Notes: a model not told the origin generated them from the letters alone. A stretch of DNA of 64,000 nt from Candidatus Melainabacteria bacterium (GCA_003151275.1 PLXC01000059.1:1-64000); one strand, 5' to 3'. Positions 9,235-17,920 are shown, numbered from the stretch's first letter. A program made the numbers and translations.

Positions 9235-9250
9235 TCATCCTTTAGATTGA
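9235..9250. promoter_or_regulatory. 16-bp palindromic box, site 3
   Basis: TCATCCTTTAGATTGA fits the recurrent pattern and lies 93 bp upstream of the small membrane-protein gene at 9344. Confidence 0.55.
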
Positions 9251-9343
9251 AAAATGACCACTGGGGATGATGAACTTCTATCTTCAGACAGCTTATAATC
9301 GTCTTAGAGTAATGCTTCAAGCCAATTTCCGGAGTAGAAAGAG

Positions 9344-9664
9344 ATGTCCTCACAACTGATTTCAGCGATGTTCTTAGGATTATTTTTCGGTATATTAACG
9401 GAATCCTTCGAAGACGTGCATGAACATATTGGACACATTTTCCTCGGCTGTGGTCTCACCCTGGCGCTGGTTACAGCGGCCTTCTTTTTACAGAGCGTGC
9501 GGTTCTATGGCGAAGCGGCAAATGCAGTCGCGGTTCTTTGTGTCGGAAGCGTGATCGGCTGGAAGTTGAGTGAATGTATTAACGCGCATTGGTCTGAGAA
9601 GATTCAAAAGCCTGACAGCAATGATTCGGTAAAAATGAGCGGGTCGAATCCGAAAATTTTGTAA
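9344..9664 (+). CDS. Small membrane protein with EDVHEHIGHIF motif
   Basis: The 106-residue product is unrecognised. It has two hydrophobic segments (about residues 5-18 and 31-49) and a third weaker one (58-73), with a His/Asp/Glu-rich stretch EDVHEHIGHIF between the first two, which could bind a metal or haem. RBS GGAG precedes the ATG. A palindromic box upstream makes it a candidate member of the stress regulon. A fragment carrying the same motif is found at 18780-18850, so the gene has been duplicated and lost there. Confidence 0.65.
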   Translation: MSSQLISAMFLGLFFGILTESFEDVHEHIGHIFLGCGLTLALVTAAFFLQSVRFYGEAANAVAVLCVGSVIGWKLSECINAHWSEKIQKPDSNDSVKMSGSNPKIL

Positions 9665-9931
9665 CAGCATGGAGCGTGCACTTTCTGAAACATGATCCGA
9701 AAGGATGAGGTCAAGCACGCACGATTCTAATAAATTGTAGGCATTCCAGTGTTGTTTACCTGACGCCAAATCGCGAGGACTGCCGAGTGGCAACGCCACT
9801 ATACTTACTGGCATGCAATGCCGCTCACTGGTTTGTCGATGAACCGCCAGCAGAAGGGTCACCATGAAACTTGTTTGTTTAAGAAAGGCTGTTTAAGAAA
9901 GGAAGGAAGGCAACCTGGGAACTATCCAAAT

Positions 9932-9961
9932 TTGCACCTCGTCCGTTAGGTCGAGGTGCAA
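9932..9961. other. Perfect hairpin between genes
   Basis: TTGCACCTCG and CGAGGTGCAA form a 10-bp perfect stem with a 10-nt loop, 50 bp before the bifunctional nuclease gene. No T-run follows, so it is not a standard terminator. The rest of 9665-10010 shows nothing coding. Confidence 0.5.
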
Positions 9962-10010
9962 TTTGCTTGAGAGCAATAAACTCGTTTTGAGAAAGCGGAG
10001 ATGACCAAAG

Positions 10011-10520
10011 ATGAGACAAATGTGTTTAATCGGATTAGCAATTGATCCTCGGAATGGCCAGCAAATATTGTTACTTACTGATGTGGAAAGGAGGAGAGCG
10101 ATCCCCATGACCGTTAGTCTTTCTCAGGCAAACAACATCAATATGGCCTTAAGTGGTATCAAGACGATCACACCTCTTATGCATGAGCTCTTGCTCAATG
10201 TGGTGAGCACGTCAGGGCAAGCGATTGAATGCGTTCAAATCGATTTGGGTGGAGACGGATCATTATTCGCAACCCTTAAGTTGAAACTGATAGGTAGCCT
10301 AAGTCACAATAACTATCTTTCTTTGATTGCCAATCCAGTTGATGCTGTCGTTCTTGCGATCAGAGCCGGGGTGCCAATCTATGCCTCTGAACAAGTGATG
10401 GCGACAAGTGTTTCTGCTGATGTTAGCAAAGACGAACAGGAGCGGCAAAAATTCCAACAGTTTGTTGAAACGCTGAAAGCTTCTGATTTCAAAAGCGAAG
10501 GGCTTTCCAATCACCCCTAA
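10011..10520 (+). CDS. Bifunctional nuclease (BFN/DUF151) family protein
   Basis: The 169-residue product matches the BFN domain, with an N-terminal IGLAIDPRNGQQILLLTD strand pair, RRAIPM, and the diagnostic PVDAVVLAIRAGVPIYASEQV near residue 125. Plant and bacterial relatives have been reported as RNase/DNase enzymes in stress or defence responses; the natural substrate is usually unknown. The ATG follows GGAG by about 9 bp. The C-terminal tail after the domain is charged and variable, as in other bacterial members. Confidence 0.85.
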   Translation: MRQMCLIGLAIDPRNGQQILLLTDVERRRAIPMTVSLSQANNINMALSGIKTITPLMHELLLNVVSTSGQAIECVQIDLGGDGSLFATLKLKLIGSLSHNNYLSLIANPVDAVVLAIRAGVPIYASEQVMATSVSADVSKDEQERQKFQQFVETLKASDFKSEGLSNHP

Positions 10521-10590
10521 AGCGAACAAACCCACTGATCGATTCGAACGCCAAAGTTTTCCGCTGATTGCTGCAAACCAAGCCTGAAGT

Positions 10591-10606
10591 TCATCCGAAG
10601 GGAGGA
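10591..10606. promoter_or_regulatory. 16-bp palindromic box, site 4
   Basis: TCATCCGAAGGGAGGA (arms TCATCC/GGAGGA, one mismatch) lies 120 bp upstream of the receiver-like gene at 10726. Confidence 0.4.
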
Positions 10607-10725
10607 AATCTAAGCTTTTCTATTAGTCTACAATTGCTTTAGTGCTGGGGTGTGTATGGTCAACCCTCTCACATCTCCACCACCAGAATTGAAAAAAATC
10701 ATGGTGCGAGAGGAGTAGACTAAGC

Positions 10726-11154
10726 ATGAGCCTCATTCTAATAGCTGGTATACCAGAAGCGGCTGTCTCTCTGAAACGCATTCTACAGGGGCATGAACTG
10801 ATTATTGCCAACACAATGCAAGAGGCGCAGACAAGCCTTCTAGATCAAACGTTTGATCTAATTATCGTTAGTCTTCATTTTGATGAGTCCCGAATGTTTG
10901 AGTTTATGCGTAAAAAGCAGACAAGTTCAAAGAATGTGAACAGTCCTCTGATCTGTTTTTGCGCGCGTGAAACTAACCTGGCGCACATGATGCACGGAAG
11001 TCTCGAATTTGCCACCCGAGTGCTTGGAGCGTTGACGTTCCTCAATCAACCCACAGCCCCTGATTATGAGCTGCGGCGCGTCATTGAGAGCTGTCTAGCT
11101 GTTAGACCCAAAGCATTTCTCGCGTCACCGGTCTTAGCTTGTCTGGCTTGCTAA
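10726..11154 (+). CDS. Degenerate receiver-domain protein
   Basis: The 142-residue product has the alternating strand-helix pattern of a CheY-like receiver: MSLILIAGIPEAA, then HELIIANTMQEAQTSLL, then FDLIIVSLHFDESRMFEFMR. The phospho-acceptor position at the end of the third strand is Ser (IIVSLHFDE) rather than Asp, and the acidic pair after strand one is absent. It is probably a phosphorylation-independent pseudo-receiver. There is no output domain. The final LASPVLACLAC is unusual. It lies just upstream of the phosphoribosyltransferase gene, with its own candidate box. Confidence 0.55.
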   Translation: MSLILIAGIPEAAVSLKRILQGHELIIANTMQEAQTSLLDQTFDLIIVSLHFDESRMFEFMRKKQTSSKNVNSPLICFCARETNLAHMMHGSLEFATRVLGALTFLNQPTAPDYELRRVIESCLAVRPKAFLASPVLACLAC

Positions 11155-11329
11155 TTTGAATCCCAGATTGACCTACATCTGACAAGATTGCAGGCGCTAA
11201 CATTGGTCATTTTAGTCAGTGGTAACCTTGAAGTCTTGGACTTAAATCGTCAGTCCCTGGCCTGCACGAACCTGAGTGGTGGTGTCACCACGAATGGTGG
11301 CAGGTATGTGTGATTCTTTTCTTTCACAT

Positions 11330-11345
11330 TCAGTCCTTAGATGGA
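11330..11345. promoter_or_regulatory. 16-bp palindromic box, site 5
   Basis: TCAGTCCTTAGATGGA lies 65 bp upstream of the phosphoribosyltransferase gene. It keeps the CTTA core and right arm; the left arm is weaker. The rest of 11155-11409 includes a GTGGTGTCACCAC hairpin near 11279. Confidence 0.45.
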
Positions 11346-11409
11346 GGCTTGCAAACGGAGTAGCAAGTAAGCTGTCAATGCGTTCTCATGAATTCCAGAG
11401 AGGTTACTA

Positions 11410-12141
11410 GTGATGACATTCGCCAACAGAACAAAGGCTGGACAGCAGCTGGCTGAGAAGCTCAATCACTTATTTCAGCAGTCTGGACTAGACGAAAAAG
11501 CAAATTTGATAGTGGTTGGCTTGCCGCGTGGAGGAGTTCCAGTTGCTCTGGAAGTGGCACGTAAATTTGGCTGCCCGCTTGATATTATTGTGTCCAAAAA
11601 ACTTCCATTTCCCGGTCAGCCTGAGTTCGCCATTGGTGCAGTATCCTCAGATGGGGTCGTGGAATTGAATTCCGATTTACCACAAGACCAGGAATGGAAA
11701 TCTTATATCGAGGAGCAGCGTCAACTCCTGCTCTCGCGCACAAAGCTGATAGAAGGACAGTTCTATCAGCTTGCAAGATGTAAGGCATCATCGTTTAAAG
11801 ACAAAGTTGTCATCGTGGTCGATGATGGTGTCGCCACTGGGATGACAGCTATTGCAGCTATTGAGACCGCACGGCGACGTGGTGCCAGACGGACCATCAT
11901 GGCGGCGCCAGTTATGAGTTCAGACAGCTACCGCAAGCTGCGTTCACACTGCGACGATGTGGTAGCGATCAACGTGCCTGAAGGGTTTCGCTCAGTGGGG
12001 CAGTATTATCTTGACTTTACCCAGACCTCAGACGAAGAAGTTGTAAGAGCTCTGAGCGAAAGTTCACAGTTTGCCATGCCCTCTGATTCCGGTCGGCAAC
12101 AGCCAGGGGTCAGCCCTACGGCATATAGAAACTACTTTTGA
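11410..12141 (+). CDS. Phosphoribosyltransferase-domain protein
   Basis: The 243-residue protein has a type I PRTase fold. The PRPP-binding motif is VVIVVDDGVATGMTAIAA (about residues 134-151), preceded by GLPRGGVPVALEVARKFGCP and VSKKLPFPGQPEFAIGAV, which are characteristic of the stand-alone family of unknown substrate. Its stop overlaps a few bases before the next gene, whose product is erythromycin-esterase-like. In M. tuberculosis these two domains are fused in the DosR-regulated Rv2030c, so the pair probably works together. The substrate is unknown. Confidence 0.88.
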   Translation: MMTFANRTKAGQQLAEKLNHLFQQSGLDEKANLIVVGLPRGGVPVALEVARKFGCPLDIIVSKKLPFPGQPEFAIGAVSSDGVVELNSDLPQDQEWKSYIEEQRQLLLSRTKLIEGQFYQLARCKASSFKDKVVIVVDDGVATGMTAIAAIETARRRGARRTIMAAPVMSSDSYRKLRSHCDDVVAINVPEGFRSVGQYYLDFTQTSDEEVVRALSESSQFAMPSDSGRQQPGVSPTAYRNYF

Positions 12142-12161
12142 CACATTCAAAGGAGGTTGAG

Positions 12162-13520
12162 ATGACTCAGACATTTCCTAGTCGTGCTCTGTCGGATGCG
12201 CAAGTGAGCCGACTGGTGCGCACGCACGCCCAGCCCTTTACAGGAGACAAGCGCGAATTTGATTCGTTGCTGAACATGATTGGTGACAGCTCTTTCGTAT
12301 TAATAGGCGAAGCGTCACATGGGACGCATGAGTTTTATAAAACTCGGATTGATCTAACGCAGCGGCTTATAGAAGAACGTGGATTTAACGTGATTGCAGC
12401 CGAGGCCGATTGGCCGGACGCCTGGATGATCAACCGTTACGTCAAGGACCAGGGCGCTGCGCACAATGCTAACGAGGCACTCAGCGGTTTTCAGCGTTTT
12501 CCAACATGGTTGTGGCGCAACGCCGACGTATTGGCTTTCGTTGAGTGGCTCAAACGGTACAACCAGACGATTGCTCAATACGATCGCAAGGTCGGCTTCT
12601 ACGGTCTGGATTTGTATAGCCTTTATCGTTCCGCCGCAGCGGTGATCGATTACCTGGGATCACTAGATCCGGAGGCTGCGCAGCGAGCTCGGCACCGCTA
12701 CGCCTGTCTTTCGGCGTTTGGTCACGACGAGCAAGCATACGGTCATGCGGCGTCCCTTGGACTGACGAAATCTTGCGAAGAGAAAGTAATCGCCGAGCTT
12801 GTTGAGCTAAGACGACGAGAAGCTGACTATATGCAGCGAGACGGTCGTGCTGCGTCAGACGAATATTTCTTTGTTGAGCAAAACGCTAAACTGGTCGCCA
12901 AGGCGCAGGCGTATTATCGCGAGATGTTCACCGGGCGCGTCAGCACTTGGAACTTGCGCGATACACATATGGTCGAGACATTGGTCGCATTGCGTCAGCA
13001 CTTGCAGCAGCACGGACAAAAAATGAAAGTCGTTGTCTGGGCCCATAATTCGCATCTCGGTGATGCGCGTGCTACAGAGATGGGACAGCACGGAGAGTTA
13101 AACGTAGGTCAGCTTGTGCGCCAGCGCTTTGGCCAAGACTGTCGATTAATCGGCTTTAGTGGCTATACGGGTACGGTGACAGCGTCGTCAAATTGGGGCG
13201 GCAGTGCTGAGCGCAAGTTTGTGCGTCCAGGATTATCTGGCAGCTTTGAGGAACTATTTCATACAATTGACCTGCCATCGTTTGTCCTGCAGCTAAAGTC
13301 ACCCGATTTAATAGCATCGCTACGAGAACCACGTCTGCAGCGGGCGATAGGAGTCATTTATATGCCTCAAACCGAGCGCTCGAGCCACTATTTCTTCACG
13401 CAGTTGTCTGATCAATTCGACGCGATCATCCATTTTCAGGAAACGCAGGCCGTGGAACCGCTCGAACGGACTGCCAGGTGGGTGTCGGGCGAAGACAGAG
13501 TCGAGGACACAATTGACTGA
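12162..13520 (+). CDS. Erythromycin-esterase-family protein
   Basis: The 452-residue protein starts at the ATG at 12162, directly after AGGAGG; a TTG eight codons upstream overlaps the previous stop and is less likely. Motifs of the EreA/ChaN-like family are present: LIGEASHGTHEFYKTR near residue 45, IAAEADWPDAW, FYGLDLYSLYRS, and VVWAHNSHLGDARATEMG near residue 290, which carries the conserved catalytic His. Family members include macrolide esterases, but most chromosomal copies have unknown roles. The pairing with a PRTase argues for a metabolic or dormancy role rather than antibiotic resistance. Confidence 0.88.
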   Translation: MTQTFPSRALSDAQVSRLVRTHAQPFTGDKREFDSLLNMIGDSSFVLIGEASHGTHEFYKTRIDLTQRLIEERGFNVIAAEADWPDAWMINRYVKDQGAAHNANEALSGFQRFPTWLWRNADVLAFVEWLKRYNQTIAQYDRKVGFYGLDLYSLYRSAAAVIDYLGSLDPEAAQRARHRYACLSAFGHDEQAYGHAASLGLTKSCEEKVIAELVELRRREADYMQRDGRAASDEYFFVEQNAKLVAKAQAYYREMFTGRVSTWNLRDTHMVETLVALRQHLQQHGQKMKVVVWAHNSHLGDARATEMGQHGELNVGQLVRQRFGQDCRLIGFSGYTGTVTASSNWGGSAERKFVRPGLSGSFEELFHTIDLPSFVLQLKSPDLIASLREPRLQRAIGVIYMPQTERSSHYFFTQLSDQFDAIIHFQETQAVEPLERTARWVSGEDRVEDTID

Positions 13521-13857
13521 GCAGTTACACAATTAGCGCAACAGTAAGAATCGACATTTTAAATAATTGTCGGCACCACAAGTATGAGGTACTAACGACT
13601 AGATCCGCATCCAAGAATGTTGCCAGTGGTGAGCTTCTGCAGAAAAATAGAAGAAAGAAATACCATTTCGCGCACACGATGCGCTGGTTCCTTCGGTTTG
13701 GCTGGAATACTCCGACGGAATTCTTTGGGCACCGTATATGGTATCGTTTACTCGTGACTGAAATATCAGACCAGAAACTGTTAAGGCCGTGTTGGGATTA
13801 TTGATCGCGTGGTGGTTACCATGCGGTCCGCTGGCTCGCTTCGCCCGGAAGACGATC
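13521..13857. other. Intergenic gap, no gene seen
   Basis: This gap lies between convergent genes. The only structure noticed is GCACCGTATATGGT near 13726, which matches the GCACC-N6-GGTGC elements near 29.8 and 57.8 kb. Confidence 0.5.
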
Positions 13858-14280
13858 CTAGCTCTCCTGAACCAAAGGAATTCCGGTTGCTTGCAGTCTG
13901 TTTCGAATTGCCGATAAGATCGCTATAGCAATGCGATTCCCATCCGCCGAGTCTTTGATCAAATAGTTGTCAGCACCTGCATTCATAACCTCAGCTAAGA
14001 CAGTACGGTCATTATTTCCGCTCAAAATGATTATTGGAATGCTCTCTGCTTGTGCCTTTACACGTTCAAAAGTCTTTATGCCGGTCGAATCCGGCAATCC
14101 CAAGTCCAAAATGATCGCGTCGTAAGTCTTCTCCGCCAGGCTCTGTATGCCCGTTCCGAGAGCATCTGCATGTTCCATCTCGAAAGCAAATTCAGTCACT
14201 CGTTGCAAATTTTCATTCAATAGCATTGCATCCGTCGGGCTGTCCTCTATGAGCAAGATTGATAGCGGATTGCCTTTCAT
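13858..14280 (-). CDS. CheY-like response regulator, receiver only
   Basis: The product of about 140 residues starts at MKGNPLSILLIEDSPTDAML. This ATG overlaps the previous gene's TGA and has GGAGA upstream, whereas a longer reading would run far into that gene. The acidic pair (IEDS), the phospho-Asp (AIILDLGLPDSTG), Thr/Ser in IIILSGNND and Lys in YLIKDSA are all present. It is a single-domain receiver that signals through protein contact. It is the third gene of a kinase-regulator-regulator operon. Confidence 0.88.
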   Translation of the reverse strand: MKGNPLSILLIEDSPTDAMLLNENLQRVTEFAFEMEHADALGTGIQSLAEKTYDAIILDLGLPDSTGIKTFERVKAQAESIPIIILSGNNDRTVLAEVMNAGADNYLIKDSADGNRIAIAILSAIRNRLQATGIPLVQES

Positions 14281-14723
14281 TGGTCTCCGCTGGGCGGCAA
14301 AGTGACAACTGAGAAAAAGAATTGCTTGATTTGTTTTGCCACTTCCAAAAAATTGTCGAAATCCATGGGTTTCGTAACGTAGCAACTGGCCTGTAATTCG
14401 TATGATTTCAATACGTCTGCTTCGTCTTGAGATGTCGTCAATATAACCACGGGGATGAACTTAAAAGCCGGATCTTGCTTGAGTTCTGCTAAGACCTGAC
14501 GACCATCTTTCTTTGGCATATTGAGGTCTAACATGATCAGGTCCGGGCGTGGCATATTTGCATACTTGCCTTCTTTGCGCATGTACGCCATCGCTTCCAC
14601 CCCATCTGGAACGATTATCAACTCATTCAGGAGTTTGCCATTTTTAAATGCTTCTCTGGCAAGATCTGCGTCTGACGGGCTATCTTCTGCCATTAGTATG
14701 TTGATCGGTTTAATGGTTGCCAT
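14277..14723 (-). CDS. Rcp1-type response regulator, receiver only
   Basis: The product of about 148 residues starts at MATIKPINILMAEDSPSDAD (ATG with AAGGAAG upstream). It has the features of the cyanobacterial Rcp1 family: AEDSPSDADLAREAFK, VPDGVEAMAYMRKEG, DLIMLDLNMPKKDGRQVLAELK (phospho-Asp) and VVILTTSQDEADV, followed by a Lys-Pro switch (VTKPMDF). Such regulators typically take phosphate from phytochrome-like or PAS kinases encoded next to them, as here. Its start overlaps the kinase's 3' end by 14 bp. Confidence 0.9.
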   Translation of the reverse strand: MATIKPINILMAEDSPSDADLAREAFKNGKLLNELIIVPDGVEAMAYMRKEGKYANMPRPDLIMLDLNMPKKDGRQVLAELKQDPAFKFIPVVILTTSQDEADVLKSYELQASCYVTKPMDFDNFLEVAKQIKQFFFSVVTLPPSGDQ

Positions 14724-16320
14724 CTTCCTTCGTATCTCCATTTGATTGAGGCAGCGTGAAAAAAAATGTTGAGCCCTGGTCGGGTTTCGATTCAACCCAT
14801 ATTTTGCCGTTATGCCGCTCTACGATCTTCTTGCACAGCGCCAGCCCGATTCCTGTGCCACTCGCGGACTCGCGCCCTTGCAACCGTTGAAAGATGACAA
14901 AAATCCGTTCGGCATGCTCCATATCAAAGCCGCGACCATTGTCTTGAACGGAAAAAAGCCAGTCGCATCTTTGCCGGTTACACTTTATTCTAACTGAAGG
15001 TGCCTGAGAACTGCGAAATTTGATAGCGTTGCCAATCAGATTTTGAAATAGTTGAGCAAGTTGCGTAGGGTCGCCTGTTACCGTAGGCAACTGATCTGAA
15101 TCTATCAAAGCGCCGTTTTCTTCAATCTGAACAGATAGATCAGACTTTACTCGTTCCAAAACCTTTGATAATTGCACAGGCTCAAACTCTGTGCCACGTG
15201 ATTCGACACGTGCATAGGTAAGCAAGTCGTTGACTAGCGCCCGCATTCGGTGCGCTCCTTCCACAGCATGATTGATGTATTTTTGGGAGTCGGCGTCTAA
15301 GTTTCCGGACTCCTTTTTTACAAGTAATGACAAAAAGCCTGTCACTGCCCGCAGTGGTTCTTGCAAATCATGTGAGGCTACATAGGCAAATTGTTGCAAA
15401 TCAGCATTGGACCTCGCTAAATTTATAGTCACCTCCTTCAGTGCCTTCTCAATACGCTTTTGCTGCTCTATCTCTGCATTCAATTCGCTCACACGCCGCT
15501 TCTCTTCGTTAATAGCGGCACGGGCATCGTCTGCCAGTCTCTGTTCCGTTAGATCTCGAGTGATTTTTGCAAATCCAATTAATTCGCCGTGTTCGTCTTT
15601 AATTGAACTGATCACCACGTTTGCCCAAAACGTCGAACCATCTTTTCGCTTGCGAAGTCCTTCATCTTCACTTCGCCCGGTAGCAATTGCTTCGGCCAGC
15701 TCTTTTGCAGGTCTTCCTAACTGGATGTCCTCTTCGACGTAAAAGCACGAAAAATGCCGGCCAATTATTTCCGCAGCTTTATATCCCTTATTCCGTTCTG
15801 CGCCTTCGTTCCATGTAATCACGTTTCCATCCACATCGAGCATGAAGATGGCATAGTCTCTTACTCCTGACACGAGCAAGCGAAAGTTTTCATTAGTATG
15901 GCGTAGGGCTTCTTCCGCTGCCTTACCTTTGGTGATATCGCGTATAACGGCGATAACCATATTGCCCTGACTCGATCTGAGTGGATTGAGCATGATGTCG
16001 ACCGGAAACTCGTCGCCGTTCTTCCGCTTTCCCGAAAGCGACAATCCGGTGCCCATCGGTCTGGTGTGTGATTCGGCAAAATAACTATTGCGCTGACCAA
16101 CGTGTTTATGCCGATATCGATCGGGGATGAGGATCTCCAGGATCTGCCCTATCAGCTCTTCCCTCTTGTATCCAAACGTAGACTCAGCTTGGGCGTTGAT
16201 GCGAAATATCTCGCCCTTGTCATTGACAACAATCATCGCATCAGGAGCCAACTCGAAGAGAGTCCGTATGTACTCGGAACTTTCATACAGCTGGTTTTCC
16301 AATTGCGTCGATTCGTTCAT
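14710..16320 (-). CDS. PAS-PAS sensor histidine kinase
   Basis: The 536-residue cytoplasmic kinase has no membrane segments. Two PAS domains occur at about residues 10-125 (ELAPDAMIVVNDKGEIFRIN) and 145-265 (DYAIFMLDVDGNVITWNEGA, followed by the PAC stretch). A short coiled coil follows, then the HisKA domain with H-box VASHDLQEPLRAV, and the HATPase with N-box LFQNLIGNAIKF, DNGRGF and GTGIGLALCKKIVERH. The architecture is that of phytochrome-family kinases without the bilin domain. It is first in an operon with two receiver proteins. The signal (redox, oxygen or small ligand) is unknown. The start codon is duplicated, as described for the tandem repeat at 16292-16349. Confidence 0.93.
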   Translation of the reverse strand: MNESTQLENQLYESSEYIRTLFELAPDAMIVVNDKGEIFRINAQAESTFGYKREELIGQILEILIPDRYRHKHVGQRNSYFAESHTRPMGTGLSLSGKRKNGDEFPVDIMLNPLRSSQGNMVIAVIRDITKGKAAEEALRHTNENFRLLVSGVRDYAIFMLDVDGNVITWNEGAERNKGYKAAEIIGRHFSCFYVEEDIQLGRPAKELAEAIATGRSEDEGLRKRKDGSTFWANVVISSIKDEHGELIGFAKITRDLTEQRLADDARAAINEEKRRVSELNAEIEQQKRIEKALKEVTINLARSNADLQQFAYVASHDLQEPLRAVTGFLSLLVKKESGNLDADSQKYINHAVEGAHRMRALVNDLLTYARVESRGTEFEPVQLSKVLERVKSDLSVQIEENGALIDSDQLPTVTGDPTQLAQLFQNLIGNAIKFRSSQAPSVRIKCNRQRCDWLFSVQDNGRGFDMEHAERIFVIFQRLQGRESASGTGIGLALCKKIVERHNGKIWVESKPDQGSTFFFTLPQSNGDTKEDGNH

Positions 16321-16349
16321 TGGTTTTCCAATTGCGTCGATTCGGTCAT
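16292..16349 (-). repeat. 29-bp tandem duplication across the kinase start
   Basis: Two 29-bp units (16292-16320 and 16321-16349) differ at one base. On the minus strand the upstream unit makes a ten-codon ORF (MTESTQLENQ, then TGA) whose stop overlaps the kinase ATG as ATGA. GGAG lies upstream of the first ATG. The kinase may therefore be translated by re-initiation after a short leader peptide. Confidence 0.75.
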
Positions 16350-16825
16350 TGCTTTTCGCTCCGCAACCATTTGCTCAGGCTAGTCTCAGACACAGACAAG
16401 CCTGCCTGCACAGCCTCACTCCCCATCAACGAAGCCTCAAGTGACCAAGCATAGAAACTTGGACATCTAGATTTCTCCTTACATCCAACCGTCTTGATTG
16501 CTTGAGCATTTAATGGTAACCCATTGTACTGTGTCATGGCCGCAGCCAAGCTCTGCATTCGTTTTATTGATTCCGCTTGTTCGCTCTCAATTAGTACGGC
16601 GGCGGACAATCCATTTTCTCAATTATGCCGAGCAGCTTAGCTGCATAGGCTATCCTCGGATTATTCAAGGGCAACCAAGCGAGCATCATTGGAGCCACAC
16701 TGAGCCAGACATCGATGCCGATTGGTGCCGTAGGAATGCATCATGGGCGGTGCAGGTGCCTAAATTGGTGCACGTTCGGCAGTCCGAAACATGGAAATGG
16801 AGCGATTTGTTTCTCGAACTTTGTC
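16350..16825. other. Gap with no convincing gene
   Basis: An open frame of 87 codons on the minus strand (16346-16609) has no RBS and matches no family I know. The surrounding DNA contains decayed copies of other genes, so this segment is best read as degenerate. Confidence 0.4.
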
Positions 16826-16925
16826 CCACTTGTTAAGCTGCTTTTGCCTGTCGTTTTTGCATGTTGGCATCGTGACTTGAAATTGAGTGACGCCTGAAAC
16901 ATGGCAAACATTGAACGAGCTGCGT
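16826..16925 (+). pseudogene. Remnant of PlsC-like acyltransferase gene
   Basis: About 95 bp are nearly identical to 27161-27260, the start of the acyltransferase gene (encoding VKLLLPVVFAC.HRDLKL). The frame breaks after LKL, the copy then diverges, and nothing downstream continues the protein. It is a decayed duplicate. Confidence 0.75.
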
Positions 16926-17027
16926 TCAATGCCATTCAATGCGCTCCACCTTCAGGATGATGTTTCTTCAGTTATTCGGACGATGTCTAATGAGTTGGAG
17001 AAATGTCAATATTGGTTCATCCCTTCC

Positions 17028-17115
17028 AGGAGGCATTAGTTAAATGGTTGAAGAAGACTTGGGAGGCGAAAAAAGGCCCAAACCATTGCGCCCATCCTGG
17101 TTGCAATTGCTCTGC
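17028..17115 (+). pseudogene. Remnant of metallothionein gene
   Basis: The segment resembles 26903-27000: AGGAGG, then a MVEEDLGG start, then after a frameshift CAHPGCNC and a Ser-Ala-Glu stretch. The second half of the metallothionein (YCSEVC and onward) is missing. The order of remnants (acyltransferase, then metallothionein) is the reverse of the intact pair at 26918-28294. Confidence 0.7.
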
Positions 17116-17161
17116 AGAGCTAGTCCAGAAAACCCGAATCTTTTCCAAAGGGGTTATGATC

Positions 17162-17920
17162 ATGAACTCAAATATAAAGCATTATCCAATTCACGTATCA
17201 AGCCTGAACGTGCAGCTGGAAGGCGATCTGACAATTCCAAAAGACGCATCAGCTGTCATTTTGTTTGCCCACGGAAGTGGTAGCAGTCGCCACAGCTCGC
17301 GTAACAAATTTGTCGCTTCTGAACTCAATAAATCTGGCTTTGCCACTCTGCTGCTCGATCTTTTGACTGCCGAAGAAGAGCGAGCAGAGCAAGATACGCA
17401 TGATGTGCGCTTCAATATAATCCTACTTGCTGAGCGGCTCTCAGCAGCTGTCGATTGGCTTTCGATGCACGAACTTACGAGAAATCTAGCGATTGGATGT
17501 TTTGGTGCGAGTACCGGAAGCGCTGCGGCACTGGTCTGTGCGGCTGAAAGAAAGTCGCGAATTTCGGCAGTTGTTTCCCGCGGTGGCCGACCGAACTTGG
17601 CCGGCGATATCCTGCAAAATGTAGTTTGTCCCACACTCTTAATTGTAGGAGACTTAGACCAGGAAGTATTGCAATTGAATAATCTCGCGTTGCATAACAT
17701 GCAGTGTTTTAAAGCACTAGAGGTGGTGTCAGGAGCCTCACATCTATTTGAAGAACCTGGCAAGTTAGAACAAGTCGCAATCTTGGCATTGCGGTGGTTT
17801 GAACGTTTTTGTTTTAGATCTCCACAACCGGCTCTTAAGCCTTATGAAATGGTAGACGGAATGAGTCCTTCCTTAATTGAGCCCTTAAATGACGATTTGA
17901 TGCTTGAGGGAGCGCTGTGA
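17162..17920 (+). CDS. Dienelactone-hydrolase-like alpha/beta hydrolase
   Basis: The 252-residue protein starts at MNSNIKHYPIHVSSLNVQLE, with AAGGGG about 9 bp upstream. The frame is open further upstream but that part is metallothionein debris. The oxyanion/HG region is VILFAHGSGSSRHSSRN, the nucleophile elbow is GASTGSAAAL, the acid lies in VGDLDQEVL and the His in GASHLFEEPGKLEQV. This type is often fused or linked to phosphoribosyltransferase domains, as in DosR-regulon proteins, and a separate PRTase is present at 11410. The substrate is unknown. Its GTG-linked neighbour at 17917 is probably co-translated. Confidence 0.85.
   Translation: MNSNIKHYPIHVSSLNVQLEGDLTIPKDASAVILFAHGSGSSRHSSRNKFVASELNKSGFATLLLDLLTAEEERAEQDTHDVRFNIILLAERLSAAVDWLSMHELTRNLAIGCFGASTGSAAALVCAAERKSRISAVVSRGGRPNLAGDILQNVVCPTLLIVGDLDQEVLQLNNLALHNMQCFKALEVVSGASHLFEEPGKLEQVAILALRWFERFCFRSPQPALKPYEMVDGMSPSLIEPLNDDLMLEGAL

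Noticed and set aside
12162..13520. Macrolide resistance gene
   Set aside because: The family is broad, and pairing with a PRTase in a stress island points to another role.
16346..16609. 87-codon frame on the minus strand
   Set aside because: No RBS, no family resemblance, and it lies in a stretch of decayed gene copies.
17003..17161. Apparent fusion of a metallothionein segment to the hydrolase N-terminus
   Set aside because: The upstream part is frameshifted metallothionein debris, and AAGGGG places the start at 17162.
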